From Burkholderiales bacterium (GTDB lineage: Bacteria > Pseudomonadota > Gammaproteobacteria > Burkholderiales > SG8-41), in the NCBI GenBank assembly GCA_030683105.1, contig JAUXMZ010000046.1, positions 1 to 64,000 on the forward strand: a stretch of DNA of 64,000 bases, read 5' to 3'. Each line of letters begins with the position of its first letter. The first letter of the stretch is position 1. Below, piece by piece: positions 18,166 through 27,758 of this stretch. Both the position numbers and the translations under genes were made by a program. Under the pieces are notes generated by a model. That model saw only the letters and a list, made by a program, of their open reading frames with translations, was not told the DNA's origin and ran no database searches.

Positions 18166-18981
18166 TTATTTCTGACAGTGCGGGCAGTAACACGTCGCCC
18201 GCTGCCCCTGCCGGATTTCCTTGATCGACCCGCCACAACGCCGGCAAGGCTGACCAGCCCTGCCATAAACCAGGAACTGGCTCTGAAAATTGCCGGCGAG
18301 GCCGTCGCTGCCGACGTAATCGCGCAGGCTGGAGCCGCCGGCGACGATCGCGTCCTGTAGCGTGTCGCGCACTTTTTCCGCCAGCACGTCGCAGCGCGCG
18401 CGTGTGAGTCGTTGCGCCGGCGTCGCAGGCCGGATCCCGGCGCGGAACAGCGCCTCGTTCGCGTAGATGTTGCCCACGCCTGCCACCACGTGGCTGTCCA
18501 TCAGCACCTGCTTGATCGCCACGCTGCGCTTGCGCGTGACGCGGTGCAGGAGCGCGCCGTCGAACTCCGACGAGAAGGGTTCGGGTCCGATTGCGGCGAG
18601 CAGCGGATGGTCCAGCGGATCGCCTGGGTGCCACAACACCAGGCCGAAGCGGCGCGGGTCGCGCAGCCGCACCACGGTGCCGTTGTCCAGCACCAGGTCG
18701 AAGTGATCGTGTTTTTCGACGGGAGCGCCGGCTTTGACCAGCCACAGTCGTCCCGACATGCCGAGATGCAGGATCAGCGTGCCCGTGCCGCAGTCGAACA
18801 ACAGGTATTTGCCGCGCCGGGTGAGTTTGCGGATGGTCGCGCCCGCCAGCAATTGCGGCAGATTGCGCGGCACGGGTTGTCGCAGCCCATGGTGGCGCAC
18901 GATAGCGGCTTTGATTCTTTTGCCGACGAGTAGTGGCGCCAGGCCGCGGCGCGTGGTTTCGACTTCAGGCAGTTCGGGCAT
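18166..18981 (-). CDS. mutM: Formamidopyrimidine-DNA glycosylase
   Basis: Base-excision repair bifunctional glycosylase/AP lyase for 8-oxoguanine. The 271 residues begin [13 protein letters not shown], with the catalytic proline 2 and glutamate 3. The helix-two-turn-helix region ([12 protein letters not shown]) and the C-terminal zinc finger (CRRCGG...CYCPHCQ, four cysteines) are intact. It converges on hsdR with only 11 nt between the stops, which fixes the right edge of the hsd block. Confidence 0.97.
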   Translation of the reverse strand: MPELPEVETTRRGLAPLLVGKRIKAAIVRHHGLRQPVPRNLPQLLAGATIRKLTRRGKYLLFDCGTGTLILHLGMSGRLWLVKAGAPVEKHDHFDLVLDNGTVVRLRDPRRFGLVLWHPGDPLDHPLLAAIGPEPFSSEFDGALLHRVTRKRSVAIKQVLMDSHVVAGVGNIYANEALFRAGIRPATPAQRLTRARCDVLAEKVRDTLQDAIVAGGSSLRDYVGSDGLAGNFQSQFLVYGRAGQPCRRCGGSIKEIRQGQRATCYCPHCQK

Positions 18982-18989
18982 AAAAAATC

Positions 18990-19017
18990 GGTGATTAGTG
19001 ATTAGTGACTGGTGACC
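18990..19017. repeat. Short tandem GTGATTA repeat
   Basis: GGTGATTAGTGATTAGTGA and CTGGTGACC form a short run of 7-nt units bounded by GGTGA and GGTGACC, just upstream of mutM. It resembles the other short-unit intergenic repeats of this window but lacks a clear opposite arm. Confidence 0.5.
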
Positions 19018-19083
19018 TTACTTCCGGAGAGGTTGGCAACGTAGAGCTCGCCGATAGGCTATCTTTATAATTATTAACTAAAA

Positions 19084-19935
19084 TTACGGCTTGGATGCAG
19101 GCGGGACGAGCAGGCGTTTGGCCGCATCCGCAACGAAGCTGTACTGCAGGCCGAGATCGGGACGCAGCAACACCAGTTCCGGTTCGCGCTGCAATATGGC
19201 AAGCGTGAGTTCAGTGCCGTTTTCGAGTTTTATTTTGACCTTGTCCTGCGCCCTGCTTGCTGCGTGAGGCGCGACGCGCAGCGCGGAGGCCAGACGCCAG
19301 TTATCGACCCAGCGGTGAAGATCGTCCTGACTTAAAGCGTCTGCGGGGTTTGTGCCATCGTTTGAGGTCGTGATCCATTTTCCATCAACACGCCTGACCG
19401 CGAAGCTGCTGAATTCGAAAACCACCGGCACTTCGCCGTCGGCAAAAAGTTGTTTGCTGATGAGTTGTGTGACATCGGCCGGCAGCGCTGCGCCATAGCG
19501 CAGTTCGACGGGGTATACCGTGTTCCCGGTCAGCACGTACTGCTCGCGTGCCACCGTGTTAATCAGGCCGAAGCTGAAGGCTTGGGTATTCAACGTTAGC
19601 CGTGCCACGGGCCGGTCTAGATCAAACCGCGCCAGATCTGCTGCGGCAAGGCGGGTGGGGGCTCGGGCATCGAGAATAGCGAGCAGGCGCTGCACCTGAA
19701 GCGGATCAGCGCGTGCGGCGATCGGCGCGGTGATCAGCCATTGCCCGCTGGTTTTTTCGAGGACTATCTGTGGCCGGGACGCGCGTTCAAGACGGAGCAG
19801 GGTGATTTCGTCCGCCTTGAGTGCCGATAGTGGGAAAGTGCCGGTTTCATCGGGCTTGGGCTTGAGGTAAATAAACGCCGCCAGCGCGGCGATTGCGGCG
19901 AGCAGTGCGGCGTTAAGCAGCCATGATCGGGTCAT
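19084..19935 (-). CDS. DUF4340 domain protein of a Gld-like ABC export cassette
   Basis: Predicted inner-membrane protein of 283 residues with one N-terminal helix (LNAALLAAIAALAAFIYL) and a large periplasmic DUF4340 domain of repeated beta-rich units (ITLLRLERA...SGQWLI; WITTSNDGTNPADA). The ATG at 19935 overlaps the upstream gene's stop by 3 nt (ATGA), which makes it a better start than the ATG 21 nt further upstream. It closes the minus-strand cassette ATPase-permease-GldG-like-DUF4340. Function is unknown; cassette membership suggests a role in export or envelope assembly. Confidence 0.85.
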   Translation of the reverse strand: MTRSWLLNAALLAAIAALAAFIYLKPKPDETGTFPLSALKADEITLLRLERASRPQIVLEKTSGQWLITAPIAARADPLQVQRLLAILDARAPTRLAAADLARFDLDRPVARLTLNTQAFSFGLINTVAREQYVLTGNTVYPVELRYGAALPADVTQLISKQLFADGEVPVVFEFSSFAVRRVDGKWITTSNDGTNPADALSQDDLHRWVDNWRLASALRVAPHAASRAQDKVKIKLENGTELTLAILQREPELVLLRPDLGLQYSFVADAAKRLLVPPASKP

Positions 19936-21287
19936 GTGGCGCGGCGGCGCCGCCACCAGATGATGCCGCCGGTCACGATGAACGCCAGCGGCAGCAGCAG
20001 CAGGAAAGTGAACACGATCAGGTAGAGCGTCACCTGATCGATATCGATATTGCTGTCGGCGGCCGGCCGCGCCTGGAGCGTGATCAGGCTGTCATCACCG
20101 GTCAGCCAGTTGACGACGTTGATGCCAAAATCGAGATTGCCGCCGTTGCCGAGGAAAGTGTTGGACAGGAAATTCCCGGAGCCGACCACCACCACGCGCT
20201 GCTGGCGGTCGCCGACCATGCGTTCGAATGCCGTGGCGATATTCACCGGGCCGGGAATGTCGCGCGCCTTGTCGAACACGATTTTGTCATCGAGTTTCCC
20301 GACTTCGACCCAGCCGCGCGGCGCAACGTCAACCAGCGGTGTGATGCGCCATTCGTCGCTTTCGGCAGCGCCAATCTGGCGTGCAAATGGAAACATGGTG
20401 TTGAGGCGAAAAGCGTTGGTGATCGGATGGCGCGCATAACCGGCCGCGACGGCTAACGTTGGCGGGCCGCTGGGGGGTTTGAGCGTTGGATCCACCACCG
20501 TGCCGGGTGTGAGCACCAGTCCCAGCAGTTCTGAGACCGGTTGCAGCCCGCGCAACGGTTCGGGATCGATCAGCCACAGCAGATTGCCACCGCGCTCGAG
20601 ATAACGCCGCAGCTTCTGCACCTCCGCCGACAGCAGATCGACCTGGGGACTGGCGATCACCAGCGCCGCGGCATTGGCCGGCATTTCCTGGGCCACGGCC
20701 AGGTTGATACTGTTGAGTTGGAAACCCTTTTGCTGCAGCTGGCGCCCGAATTCGCCCAGGTCATGATTGGCGGTGCCATTGAGTTTTCTTTCGCCATGGC
20801 CATCGAGCCACAGCACCAGGCGATCGGCACCGCGCGCCAGCCGCATCAGCAGATTGGTGAGCGCTTGTTCATTGAATTCAGTCAGATGTTCATTGCGCTG
20901 CCGGTATTCGATCACCATTTCAACGGGCGCGCGCACTCCGGCTGCTGCTGCGAGTTTGGGCTGCTCGCGCGGATCGACGAAACTCAGGGCGATATCGGGC
21001 TTGGCGCGCAGATACGGCTGCATGAATTCCTGTATCGATTTGTGCAGATTCTGTCCCCGGCCGTCCTTGGCGACGGCATAGGCGGTGATGGTGACCGGCC
21101 CGTTGAGCTGACCGAGCACATCGCGAGAGGCTTGCAATAGCGTGTGGCGCGTGCTGCTCGTGACATCCCATTCCTTGCGGTAGTCGCGCGCGAGATAAGC
21201 CAGCAGCGCGGTAAGCGTGATAAGCAGCACCAGGGACAGGCTGCCCTGGAGCAACAACTGCAGTCGCAGCTTGCGAGTGATTTCCAT
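19932..21287 (-). CDS. GldG-like ABC transporter auxiliary protein
   Basis: About 451 residues. A first membrane helix (LLLQGSLSLVLLITLTALLAYL) is followed by a long periplasmic region of the GldG/IFT52-like fold (LVLWLDGHGERKL, LLWLIDPEPLRGL, VVVVGSGNFLSN). A C-terminal membrane helix (LYLIVFTFLLLLPLAFIVTG) comes last, then an Arg-rich tail. The start at 21287 gives MEITRKLRL and leaves 4 nt after the permease stop; an earlier ATG at 21317 would overlap the permease. In Bacteroidetes this family belongs to gliding motility; in Proteobacteria the four-gene cassette is uncharacterised. Confidence 0.87.
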   Translation of the reverse strand: MEITRKLRLQLLLQGSLSLVLLITLTALLAYLARDYRKEWDVTSSTRHTLLQASRDVLGQLNGPVTITAYAVAKDGRGQNLHKSIQEFMQPYLRAKPDIALSFVDPREQPKLAAAAGVRAPVEMVIEYRQRNEHLTEFNEQALTNLLMRLARGADRLVLWLDGHGERKLNGTANHDLGEFGRQLQQKGFQLNSINLAVAQEMPANAAALVIASPQVDLLSAEVQKLRRYLERGGNLLWLIDPEPLRGLQPVSELLGLVLTPGTVVDPTLKPPSGPPTLAVAAGYARHPITNAFRLNTMFPFARQIGAAESDEWRITPLVDVAPRGWVEVGKLDDKIVFDKARDIPGPVNIATAFERMVGDRQQRVVVVGSGNFLSNTFLGNGGNLDFGINVVNWLTGDDSLITLQARPAADSNIDIDQVTLYLIVFTFLLLLPLAFIVTGGIIWWRRRRAT

Positions 21288-21291
21288 CACG

Positions 21292-22062
21292 TCAGCCCCG
21301 CAGCCGTCTGGCATCAAGCTGACGCACGGCCAGGATCAGAAACAGCGCGGTCAGCAGCAGCAGGCAAGCGATGCTGTAGGTGTCGATCAACCCCCTGCTG
21401 AACGTCTCGTAACTCTTGAGCGGGGAGAGCACCCGGGCAAGCGCAGCGGGCACTGACCAGCCGCGGGCTTGCAGGCTGTCGCTCGCGGTCTCGCCTACCA
21501 GCAACATCGCCAGCAGGGCGCCGAAGGCGCCGAGCGCTGCCGCCATCGGATGCACCGTCAGGCACGAGATGTACAGGCTGACCGCGGCGAAACCGGCGGC
21601 GAGCAGCGCGAGGCCCGCGATCAGGCTCAGCAGCATGCCGTAATCAAGCTGCGTGCCGGCGGCGAGCGAAAGCGGCATCAGCGCCGCGAGCGCGATGATG
21701 AGCAACAAAAAGGTGATGAGGCCGAGAAATTTCCCGATTACGATTTCGGTCACGGAGATCGGCGCCGAGGTCAGCATGACCATGGTCTGGTTGCGGCGCT
21801 CTTCGGCTATGAGCCGCATCGCGAGCAGCGGCACCGCGAACAGCAGAATCGCCGCGACCGTGGCGAAGGTCGGGGCGGCAACCAGCTCGGTGACGCCCGG
21901 CGAATTCGCTGCCTGCGATAACTGCGGCTGGATCTGCAGGAAATCATCGAGGCGCTTCAGAAAACCGTAGCCGATGAGCACCTGAATGATGGTCAGCACG
22001 ATCCACGCCAGCGGCGAGGCGAACAGCGCTTTGAGTTCTTTGCTGGCGATGGTGAAGATCAT
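21292..22062 (-). CDS. ABC-2 type permease (GldF-like)
   Basis: Integral membrane protein of 256 residues with about six helices (for example AWIVLTIIQVLIGYGF, VAAILLFAVPLLAMRL, FLGLITFLLLIIALAAL, LLLLTALFLILAV). RLIAEERRNQTMVMLTSAPIS is the coupling-helix signature of ABC-2 permeases. It follows the ATPase gene after a hairpin repeat of 72 nt and precedes the GldG-like gene by 4 nt. The substrate is unknown. Confidence 0.9.
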   Translation of the reverse strand: MIFTIASKELKALFASPLAWIVLTIIQVLIGYGFLKRLDDFLQIQPQLSQAANSPGVTELVAAPTFATVAAILLFAVPLLAMRLIAEERRNQTMVMLTSAPISVTEIVIGKFLGLITFLLLIIALAALMPLSLAAGTQLDYGMLLSLIAGLALLAAGFAAVSLYISCLTVHPMAAALGAFGALLAMLLVGETASDSLQARGWSVPAALARVLSPLKSYETFSRGLIDTYSIACLLLLTALFLILAVRQLDARRLRG

Positions 22063-22075
22063 TTAAAACCTATTA

Positions 22076-22147
22076 GCCACAGAGAGCACAGAGGTAACCC
22101 CGCTATCTGCCCTGGGCTTTCTCTGTGTCCTCTGTGTTCTCTGTGGC
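22076..22147. repeat. Intergenic hairpin repeat, CACAGAG/CTCTGTG family
   Basis: The left arm begins GCCACAGAGAGCACAGAGG (22076-22094). The right arm, CTCTGTGTCCTCTGTG... to GGC, ends at 22147. The arms are complementary across about 25 nt of loop. It sits between the ATPase and permease genes of one cassette, so it would be part of their transcript. Confidence 0.8.
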
Positions 22148-22156
22148 TGAAGTCTT

Positions 22157-23101
22157 TCACGTATTTTCCTCATGCCGCGTCAGATTGGCGAACACGTCTT
22201 CGATGCTGGCCTGCGCCGGGTTAAGCTGGTACAGGCCCCAGTTTTTTTCCGCGGCCAAGCGGGTGAGCGTGTCTGTCGGATCATGATCGGCGACGGACTG
22301 GATGCTGAACAGGGTTTCCGATACCGGCTCGACCGTCGCAATTCCGGGGACTGCGGCCAGTTCCTGAACCGGCGGCGGCCGGCGCAGGCCGAGCAGCAGG
22401 GTGCGGCTGCCATGGAACTGCTGCAGCGCAGTGATGCTGTCGCTGTAGACCAGATTGCCGTGATGCATGATCTGAACACGGTCGCAGACCGCTTCGACTT
22501 CCGGCAGGATGTGCGTGGACAGGATAACGCTGTGCTTGCCGCCCAGTTCGCGTATGAGGCTGCGGATTTCGCGGATCTGGTTGGGATCGAGGCCAACAGT
22601 GGGTTCGTCGAGGATGACAACGTCGGGTCCATGCACAATGGCCTGGGCGATGCCTACGCGTTGCTGAAAACCCTTGGACAGCGCACCGATCAGCTTGCCG
22701 CCGACATCATTGAGGCCGCAGCGGTGCTTGGCGCTGTCGACGGCATCGCGTTGTCCGGCTTTGGGAACGCGGTGCAGCCTGGCGGCAAGCACAAGGTATT
22801 CGTCTACTTTGAGATCGCGATAGAGGGGTGGCGTTTCAGGCAGATAACCGATTTTGGCCTTGGCGGCGACCGGATGATCGAGCAGGTCGATGCCGCAGAT
22901 GCTGATCGAACCCGACGATGGCGCGAGATTGCCGGTGAGCATTTGCATGGTTGTGGTCTTGCCGGCGCCATTGGGCCCCAGGAAACCCAGTACTTCGCCG
23001 CGCCTGAGTTCGAGATTGATGGCATTTACCACAGTTTGAGTGCCGAAAGCTCGGCTCAGCCCGTGTGCGGAAATGGTTAGTGTCGTGTCGTGTTCGGCCA
23101 T
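22157..23101 (-). CDS. ABC transporter ATP-binding protein (GldA-like)
   Basis: The 314-residue ATPase shows Walker A GPNGAGKTTTM (about 44-54), signature LSKGFQQRVGIAQA (an LSxGxxQR variant), Walker B VVILDEPTVGLDP and the H-loop STHI. A C-terminal extension of about 90 residues (TLLLGLRRPPP, GIATVEPVSE) is common in the CcmA/GldA group. It is the first gene of the four-gene minus-strand cassette and divergent from the TPR gene. Confidence 0.92.
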   Translation of the reverse strand: MAEHDTTLTISAHGLSRAFGTQTVVNAINLELRRGEVLGFLGPNGAGKTTTMQMLTGNLAPSSGSISICGIDLLDHPVAAKAKIGYLPETPPLYRDLKVDEYLVLAARLHRVPKAGQRDAVDSAKHRCGLNDVGGKLIGALSKGFQQRVGIAQAIVHGPDVVILDEPTVGLDPNQIREIRSLIRELGGKHSVILSTHILPEVEAVCDRVQIMHHGNLVYSDSITALQQFHGSRTLLLGLRRPPPVQELAAVPGIATVEPVSETLFSIQSVADHDPTDTLTRLAAEKNWGLYQLNPAQASIEDVFANLTRHEENT

Positions 23102-23241
23102 CGATGGCGGGTCTGCGCTGCAGCGTCTTGTGGTGAGTCCGAAATATACCTAATATGTGATGGTTTATGAAGCAAGCGGCGCAGTTTTTTGCCGTAAACC
23201 ATTCTCTTGCCCCGCAACAGTTGTAACCGGTTCACCACACT

Positions 23242-24996
23242 ATGATGAATATCAGACTGGCGGCAGTCGCGGTATGCGCGACGCTTGCCGCATGTGCGCA
23301 GCAGCCGACGATTCAGGCCGGCGGTGCCGCACCTGCACACAGCGAGCTCCGGCCCCAGCCTAAGGTGGTTGCCGCCAAGCCCGCCCCGCGCAAACCGCCA
23401 TTGCCCGCCCAGGATCTCACCGAAGAGATTTTGTTCAAGCTGATGCTGGCGGAGATCGCTGTCCAGCGCGGGCAGGTGCAGGTCGCAGTTTCGGCGTTTC
23501 TCGAGCTCGCGCGGGAAACCCGCGATCCGCGCATCTCGCAGCGCGCGACCGAGGTGGCGTGGAACGCGCGCTTGATATCGCCAGCGCTCGAAGCTGCCGG
23601 CCTGTGGCTGCAGGCCGATCCGGAATCGACGCAGGCGCGCCAGGTTATCGCCACGCTGCTGGTCAGCCAGGCACAGCTGACCGAAGCGCAACCGCATATC
23701 GAAAAATGGATAGCCGCGGATCCCGCGAATGTCGGGCAGAGTTTCCTGCAGTTGTCGTCGCTGCTTGGCCGCCATAAAGACAAAACGGCGGTAGTGAAGC
23801 TGATGCAGAAGCTGGCACAACCCTATCCCGATGTGGCCGAAGTGCATCTTGCCGTGGCGCAGGCTGCATTCGAGGCCGGCGAGTCCGCGATTGCGCTTGA
23901 CGAAGTGCGCGTAGTACTCAAGCTGAGGCCCGACTGGGAGTTGGCGGCGCTGTTCCACGCGCAGATGCTGCAGCGGCGTTCGAACGCCGAAGCCATGCAA
24001 TATTTGGCGGAGTATCTGAAGAACCATCCCGGGGCCAGGGATGCGCGCCTCAATTACGCGCGTCTGCTGGTGAATGAAAAAAAATTCAGTGAAGCGCGCA
24101 GTCAGTTCGAGGTGCTGCTCGCCGAGGTCCCGCAAAATGCCGACGTGACGATGGCGGTGGCGCTGCTGGCGATTCAGGCCAAGGATTACGACGCAGCGGA
24201 AACCCAGTTCAGGCACCTGCTGGATAACGATTACAAGGATCCGGACGCGGTGCGGTTCTACCTTGGGCAGATCAATGAGGAGCGCGAGCGCTACGGCGAG
24301 GCGCTCAAGTGGTTTGGCGCCATCGGGCCGGGTGAACATTTCATCAACAGCAGGGCGCGTTACGCCGGCGTGCTGGCGCTCCAGGGCCGCCTTGCCGAGG
24401 CGCGCAACTATTTGCAGCAGACCAGCGCCCAGGACAGCCAGCAGCGGGTGCGTCTGGTGCAGGCCGAGGCCCAACTGCTGCGCGATGCGCGTGAATATCA
24501 GGAGGCGTTCAATCTGCTGGGCGAGACGCTGGCGAAACAGCCCGATGCACCCGACCTGCTCTACGATCATGCGATGGCGGCGGAGAAAGTGAACCGCATC
24601 GACGTGCTCGAGGCCAATCTGCGGCAACTCATGAAGATTCAGCCGGCAAACGCCCATGCCTACAATGCGCTGGGCTACACGCTGGCCGACCGCAATGAGC
24701 GGCTGCCTGAAGCGCACACGCTGATCGAAACCGCACTCAAGCTCGCTCCCGAGGACCCATTCATCATGGACAGCATGGGCTGGGTGCTTTATCGCCTGGG
24801 CCGGCACCAGGAAGGGCTGGACTATCTGCAACGCGCGTTTGCACTGCGTCCGGATGCGGAGATTGCGGCGCACCTCGGTGAAGTGCTGTGGAACCAGGGC
24901 CAGCGCGAGCAGGCGCAGAAAATCTGGTCCGAGATGCTCAAGGAACATCCCAAGAACGAGGCGCTGCAGAACACCATCAAGCGCTTTATCCCCTAA
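23242..24996 (+). CDS. TPR-repeat lipoprotein upstream of lolB
   Basis: The 584-residue protein has a lipoprotein signal (MMNIRLAAVAVCATLAAC, acylated Cys18) and a proline/alanine linker. The rest is solenoid of tetratricopeptide repeats, seen as recurring A-x(3)-G and LxPxD-type helices (for example AYNALGYTLADRNERLPEA, FIMDSMGWVLYRLGRHQEG). It shares the TAATG junction with lolB. The same pairing is common in betaproteobacteria and suggests outer-membrane biogenesis. The long open frame on the opposite strand is a by-product of GC-rich codon use. Confidence 0.88.
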   Translation: MMNIRLAAVAVCATLAACAQQPTIQAGGAAPAHSELRPQPKVVAAKPAPRKPPLPAQDLTEEILFKLMLAEIAVQRGQVQVAVSAFLELARETRDPRISQRATEVAWNARLISPALEAAGLWLQADPESTQARQVIATLLVSQAQLTEAQPHIEKWIAADPANVGQSFLQLSSLLGRHKDKTAVVKLMQKLAQPYPDVAEVHLAVAQAAFEAGESAIALDEVRVVLKLRPDWELAALFHAQMLQRRSNAEAMQYLAEYLKNHPGARDARLNYARLLVNEKKFSEARSQFEVLLAEVPQNADVTMAVALLAIQAKDYDAAETQFRHLLDNDYKDPDAVRFYLGQINEERERYGEALKWFGAIGPGEHFINSRARYAGVLALQGRLAEARNYLQQTSAQDSQQRVRLVQAEAQLLRDAREYQEAFNLLGETLAKQPDAPDLLYDHAMAAEKVNRIDVLEANLRQLMKIQPANAHAYNALGYTLADRNERLPEAHTLIETALKLAPEDPFIMDSMGWVLYRLGRHQEGLDYLQRAFALRPDAEIAAHLGEVLWNQGQREQAQKIWSEMLKEHPKNEALQNTIKRFIP

Positions 24997-25577
24997 TGAA
25001 GCAGATCATCACGTGGTGCGTGCTGGCGGCGACGCTGGCGGTTTCGGCCTGTGCCACGATGGCCCCGGGTGCGCGTGAGGGCCCGGCGGCGGCCACGCCG
25101 TTTGATCTTAGCGGACGCGTGCTGGTGAACTACGATGGGCGCGCCTTCAGCTCCAGCGTGCGCTGGCAGCATGCGCAGCAGCGCGACGAGATCTGGCTGC
25201 TGTCGCCGGTCGGGCAGACGCTCGCCTACATCGACGCGAACGCCGCGGGCGCCACGCTGACCGCCGCCGACCAGACGCAGTATAGTGCAGCGAGCGTCGC
25301 TAATCTGACGCGCCAGGCGCTGGGCTGGGAATTGCCGCTTGCGCATCTGCAGTACTGGGTGCAGGGCGAAGCCGCGCCGTTCAGCGCGCCCGAGGCCGTG
25401 GCGCGCGACGCTGAAACGAAAATCACTGCGCTGACCCAGGACGGCTGGCGTATTGCCTTCCTTTATTTTCCGCCGGCAGAACACGGCGGCCTGCCGCGGC
25501 GTCTCGATCTGGTCCAGGGCTCCAATCAGATCCGGCTGGTGATCGACGGCTGGCGGCGCGATGCCGTTGCGCCATGA
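24996..25577 (+). CDS. lolB: Outer membrane lipoprotein receptor LolB
   Basis: Accepts lipoproteins from LolA and inserts them into the outer membrane. The 193 residues have a lipoprotein signal ending LAVSAC (Cys19). The LolB fold follows, with FDLSGRVLVNYDGRAFSSSV (the exposed strand region), DEIWLLSPVGQTLA and WELPLAHLQYWVQG. The ATG at 24996 overlaps the TPR stop by 1 nt, and the stop overlaps ispE by 4 nt. The order lolB-ispE is conserved. Confidence 0.92.
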   Translation: MKQIITWCVLAATLAVSACATMAPGAREGPAAATPFDLSGRVLVNYDGRAFSSSVRWQHAQQRDEIWLLSPVGQTLAYIDANAAGATLTAADQTQYSAASVANLTRQALGWELPLAHLQYWVQGEAAPFSAPEAVARDAETKITALTQDGWRIAFLYFPPAEHGGLPRRLDLVQGSNQIRLVIDGWRRDAVAP

Positions 25578-26416
25578 ATTTGCCGCCAAACAGTTTTGCC
25601 GCACCGGCCAAGCTCAATCTGACGCTGCGCATAGTCGGGCGCCGCGCCGATGGCTACCACCTGCTGCAGACGGTGTTCCGGTTTATCGACTATGGCGACA
25701 CGCTGGATTTCCGGGTCCGCGCCGATGGCGCGATTACGCGCATCAATGAGGTCAGTGGCATCATGGCCGATGATGATTTGTGCGTTCGCGCAGCGAGGCT
25801 GCTCCAGCAGGAATCAGGAACCCCTCTGGGCGCCGATATCACACTGCACAAGCGGCTGCCAGCGGGCGGCGGCCTGGGCGGCGGCAGTTCCGATGCCGCC
25901 ACCACCCTGCTGGCGCTGAACCGCGTGTGGCAGCTTGATTTGCCGCGGTCGCGGCTGCTCGAAATGGCGCTGAAGCTGGGGGCGGATGTTCCGGTTTTTG
26001 TGTTTGGCGACAATGCCTTCGCCGAGGGTGTCGGCGAGCGGTTGACAGCGATAGCACTGCCGCCGGCGTGGTATGTGGTGCTGACCCCGCCGGTTGCGGT
26101 ATCCACGGCTCGTATTTTTTCCCATCCGGAATTGAAACGCGACTCAAAAACGATTACAATACAAAGCTTTTCGGTCGATCTGGCGGGCAACGATCTGGAG
26201 CCGCTGGTGTGTCGCGAGTACCCTGAAGTTGCGCGGCATCTGGCGTGGCTGGCGCAATTTGCCCCGGCAATGATGACTGGTTCGGGGTCGTGCGTTTTTG
26301 CAAGTTTTGCTGCCGAGGACACGGCGCGCGGTGTGCTGGCCCGGTTGCCGGGCACCATGACCGGGTTCGTGGCGCAGGGGCTTAAGCGACATCCGCTGCA
26401 CGATCTGGCGCGCTGA
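25574..26416 (+). CDS. ispE: 4-diphosphocytidyl-2-C-methyl-D-erythritol kinase
   Basis: GHMP kinase of the MEP isoprenoid pathway. The 280 residues show PAKLNLTLRI (catalytic lysine near residue 13), DGYHLLQTVF, the ATP-binding PAGGGLGGGSSDAATTL (about 95-111), LGADVPVFVFG (catalytic aspartate) and the C-terminal MTGSGSCVFA. It starts within the lolB stop (4-nt overlap). Confidence 0.96.
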   Translation: MNLPPNSFAAPAKLNLTLRIVGRRADGYHLLQTVFRFIDYGDTLDFRVRADGAITRINEVSGIMADDDLCVRAARLLQQESGTPLGADITLHKRLPAGGGLGGGSSDAATTLLALNRVWQLDLPRSRLLEMALKLGADVPVFVFGDNAFAEGVGERLTAIALPPAWYVVLTPPVAVSTARIFSHPELKRDSKTITIQSFSVDLAGNDLEPLVCREYPEVARHLAWLAQFAPAMMTGSGSCVFASFAAEDTARGVLARLPGTMTGFVAQGLKRHPLHDLAR

Positions 26417-26436
26417 GGCGCCGGGAAAGTTTATTT

Positions 26437-26462
26437 ACGGCCGATGCACCGTGATCGGCCGT
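26437..26462. other. Stem-loop between ispE and tRNA-Gln
   Basis: ACGGCCGAT (26437-26445) and ATCGGCCGT (26454-26462) form a perfect 9-bp stem with an 8-nt loop. No T-run follows, so it is a poor terminator. Lying 26 nt before the tRNA, it could help RNA processing or simply attenuate readthrough. Confidence 0.5.
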
Positions 26463-26488
26463 TGGCGTTAGAAGTTCTGGAACGCTGT

Positions 26489-26563
26489 TGGGGAGTCGCC
26501 AAGTGGTAAGGCACCGGATTTTGATTCCGGCATTCGTAGGTTCGATCCCTACCTCCCCAGCCA
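26489..26563 (+). tRNA. tRNA-Gln (anticodon UUG)
   Basis: The 75-nt cloverleaf has a 7-bp acceptor stem, TGGGGAG/CTCCCCA. The anticodon arm is CCGGA-ttTTGat-TCCGG, with anticodon TTG at 26521-26523. The T arm contains GGTTCGATCC, and an encoded CCA ends at 26563. The order ispE-tRNA-Gln-prs is conserved in betaproteobacteria. Confidence 0.98.
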
Positions 26564-26650
26564 TTATTTTGGGTGGAGGCGCCGGCAGGTTGCGGCGGCC
26601 TCCAAACGCCCCGGGGGCGCAAGCAGGAAACTGGCGGACGAGGTGCAAGA

Positions 26651-27601
26651 GTGGCTTACGATAGACTCATGGTGTTTACCGGCAATGCCATTCCCCGGCT
26701 TGCCGCCGACGTGGTCGGCCATTTGAACATCTCCGTCGGGCGCGCCAAGGTAGGCCGATTCAGCGACGGCGAAGTGATGGTCGAGATCCTCGAGAACGTG
26801 CGTGGCAAGGATGTTTTCGTGCTGCAGTCGATCTGCCAGCCGACCAACGACAATCTGATGGAACTGCTGGTGATGGTGGATGCGTTGAAGCGCTCATCCG
26901 CCGGCAGGGTGACCGCAGCCATTCCGTACATGGGCTACGCGCGGCAGGACCGCCGGCCCAGTTCGGCGCGGGTGCCGATTACCGCCAAGGTGGTGGCCAA
27001 CATGCTGACCAGCGTCGGAGTCGATCGCGTGATGACGATGGATCTGCATTCCGAGCAGATCCAGGGATTTTTCGACATCCCGGTGGACAACATCTATTCG
27101 GCGCCCATCATGCTCGGCGACGTATGGAAGCACGATCACCAGGATCTGGTTGTGGTGTCGCCTGACGTTGGCGGCGTGGTGCGGGCGAGGGCGCTGGCAA
27201 AGCGCCTCGAGGCCGATCTTGCCATTATCGACAAACGGCGGCCGCGCCCGAACGTGGCCACCGTGATGAACATTATCGGCGAGGTCGAAGGGCGGTCCTG
27301 CGTGATCGTTGACGACATGGTGGACACGGCGAACACGCTGTGCGAGGCGGCGGCAGCGCTCAAGAGGCATGGCGCCAAGCAGGTATTTGCCTACTGCACG
27401 CACGCGGTGCTTTCGGGCAAGGCGATGGAACGCATATCCGGGTCGGCGATTGACGAACTGGTGGTGACCGACACCATTCCGTTGAACGAGGAAGCGCAGA
27501 AGTGCAAGCGTGTCCGCGTGCTGACGGTGGCGGGCCTGCTGGCGGAAACCATGCGCCGCATCAGCAATGAGGATTCGGTCAGCTCGCTGTTTGTCGAATG
27601 A
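26651..27601 (+). CDS. prs: Ribose-phosphate pyrophosphokinase
   Basis: Makes PRPP from ribose 5-phosphate and ATP for nucleotide, His and Trp synthesis. About 316 residues. The N-terminus is (V)[17 protein letters not shown], with [12 protein letters not shown], the flexible-loop region [44 protein letters not shown] and the PRPP loop [18 protein letters not shown] at 26651, preceded by ACGAGG, gives the conserved start; the frame remains open upstream to 26573. Confidence 0.96.
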   Translation: MAYDRLMVFTGNAIPRLAADVVGHLNISVGRAKVGRFSDGEVMVEILENVRGKDVFVLQSICQPTNDNLMELLVMVDALKRSSAGRVTAAIPYMGYARQDRRPSSARVPITAKVVANMLTSVGVDRVMTMDLHSEQIQGFFDIPVDNIYSAPIMLGDVWKHDHQDLVVVSPDVGGVVRARALAKRLEADLAIIDKRRPRPNVATVMNIIGEVEGRSCVIVDDMVDTANTLCEAAAALKRHGAKQVFAYCTHAVLSGKAMERISGSAIDELVVTDTIPLNEEAQKCKRVRVLTVAGLLAETMRRISNEDSVSSLFVE

Positions 27602-27627
27602 CGAAACGGGCATCAAGTTATTAGAAG

Positions 27628-27704
27628 TTTTAAGTTTTTAGTGTTGAGTTTTGAGTTTAAGGACGGGTTGCAACTCAACATTCAGCACTCAACACTAAAC
27701 ACTG
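27628..27704. repeat. Intergenic hairpin repeat, GTGTTGAGT/ACTCAACAC family
   Basis: The left arm (27628-27658) runs TTTTAGTGTTGAGTTTTGAG-like. The right arm (27671-27704) runs CAACTCAACATTCAGCACTC then AACACTAAACACTG. They are complementary across a 12-nt loop. Six T follow at once (27705-27710), so it may also work as the prs terminator. Confidence 0.75.
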
Positions 27705-27758
27705 TTTTTTAACCCGGGGGAGTCTGGTCGCGGACCTCCCGAATTTCAGGAGAAGCAA

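Noticed and set aside
23077-24948. A 623-codon open frame antisense to the TPR gene
   Set aside because: It is a shadow of GC-rich codon use; the plus strand has a lipobox, TPR pattern and coupling to lolB, while the antisense protein is rich in His, Gln and Arg with no motif.
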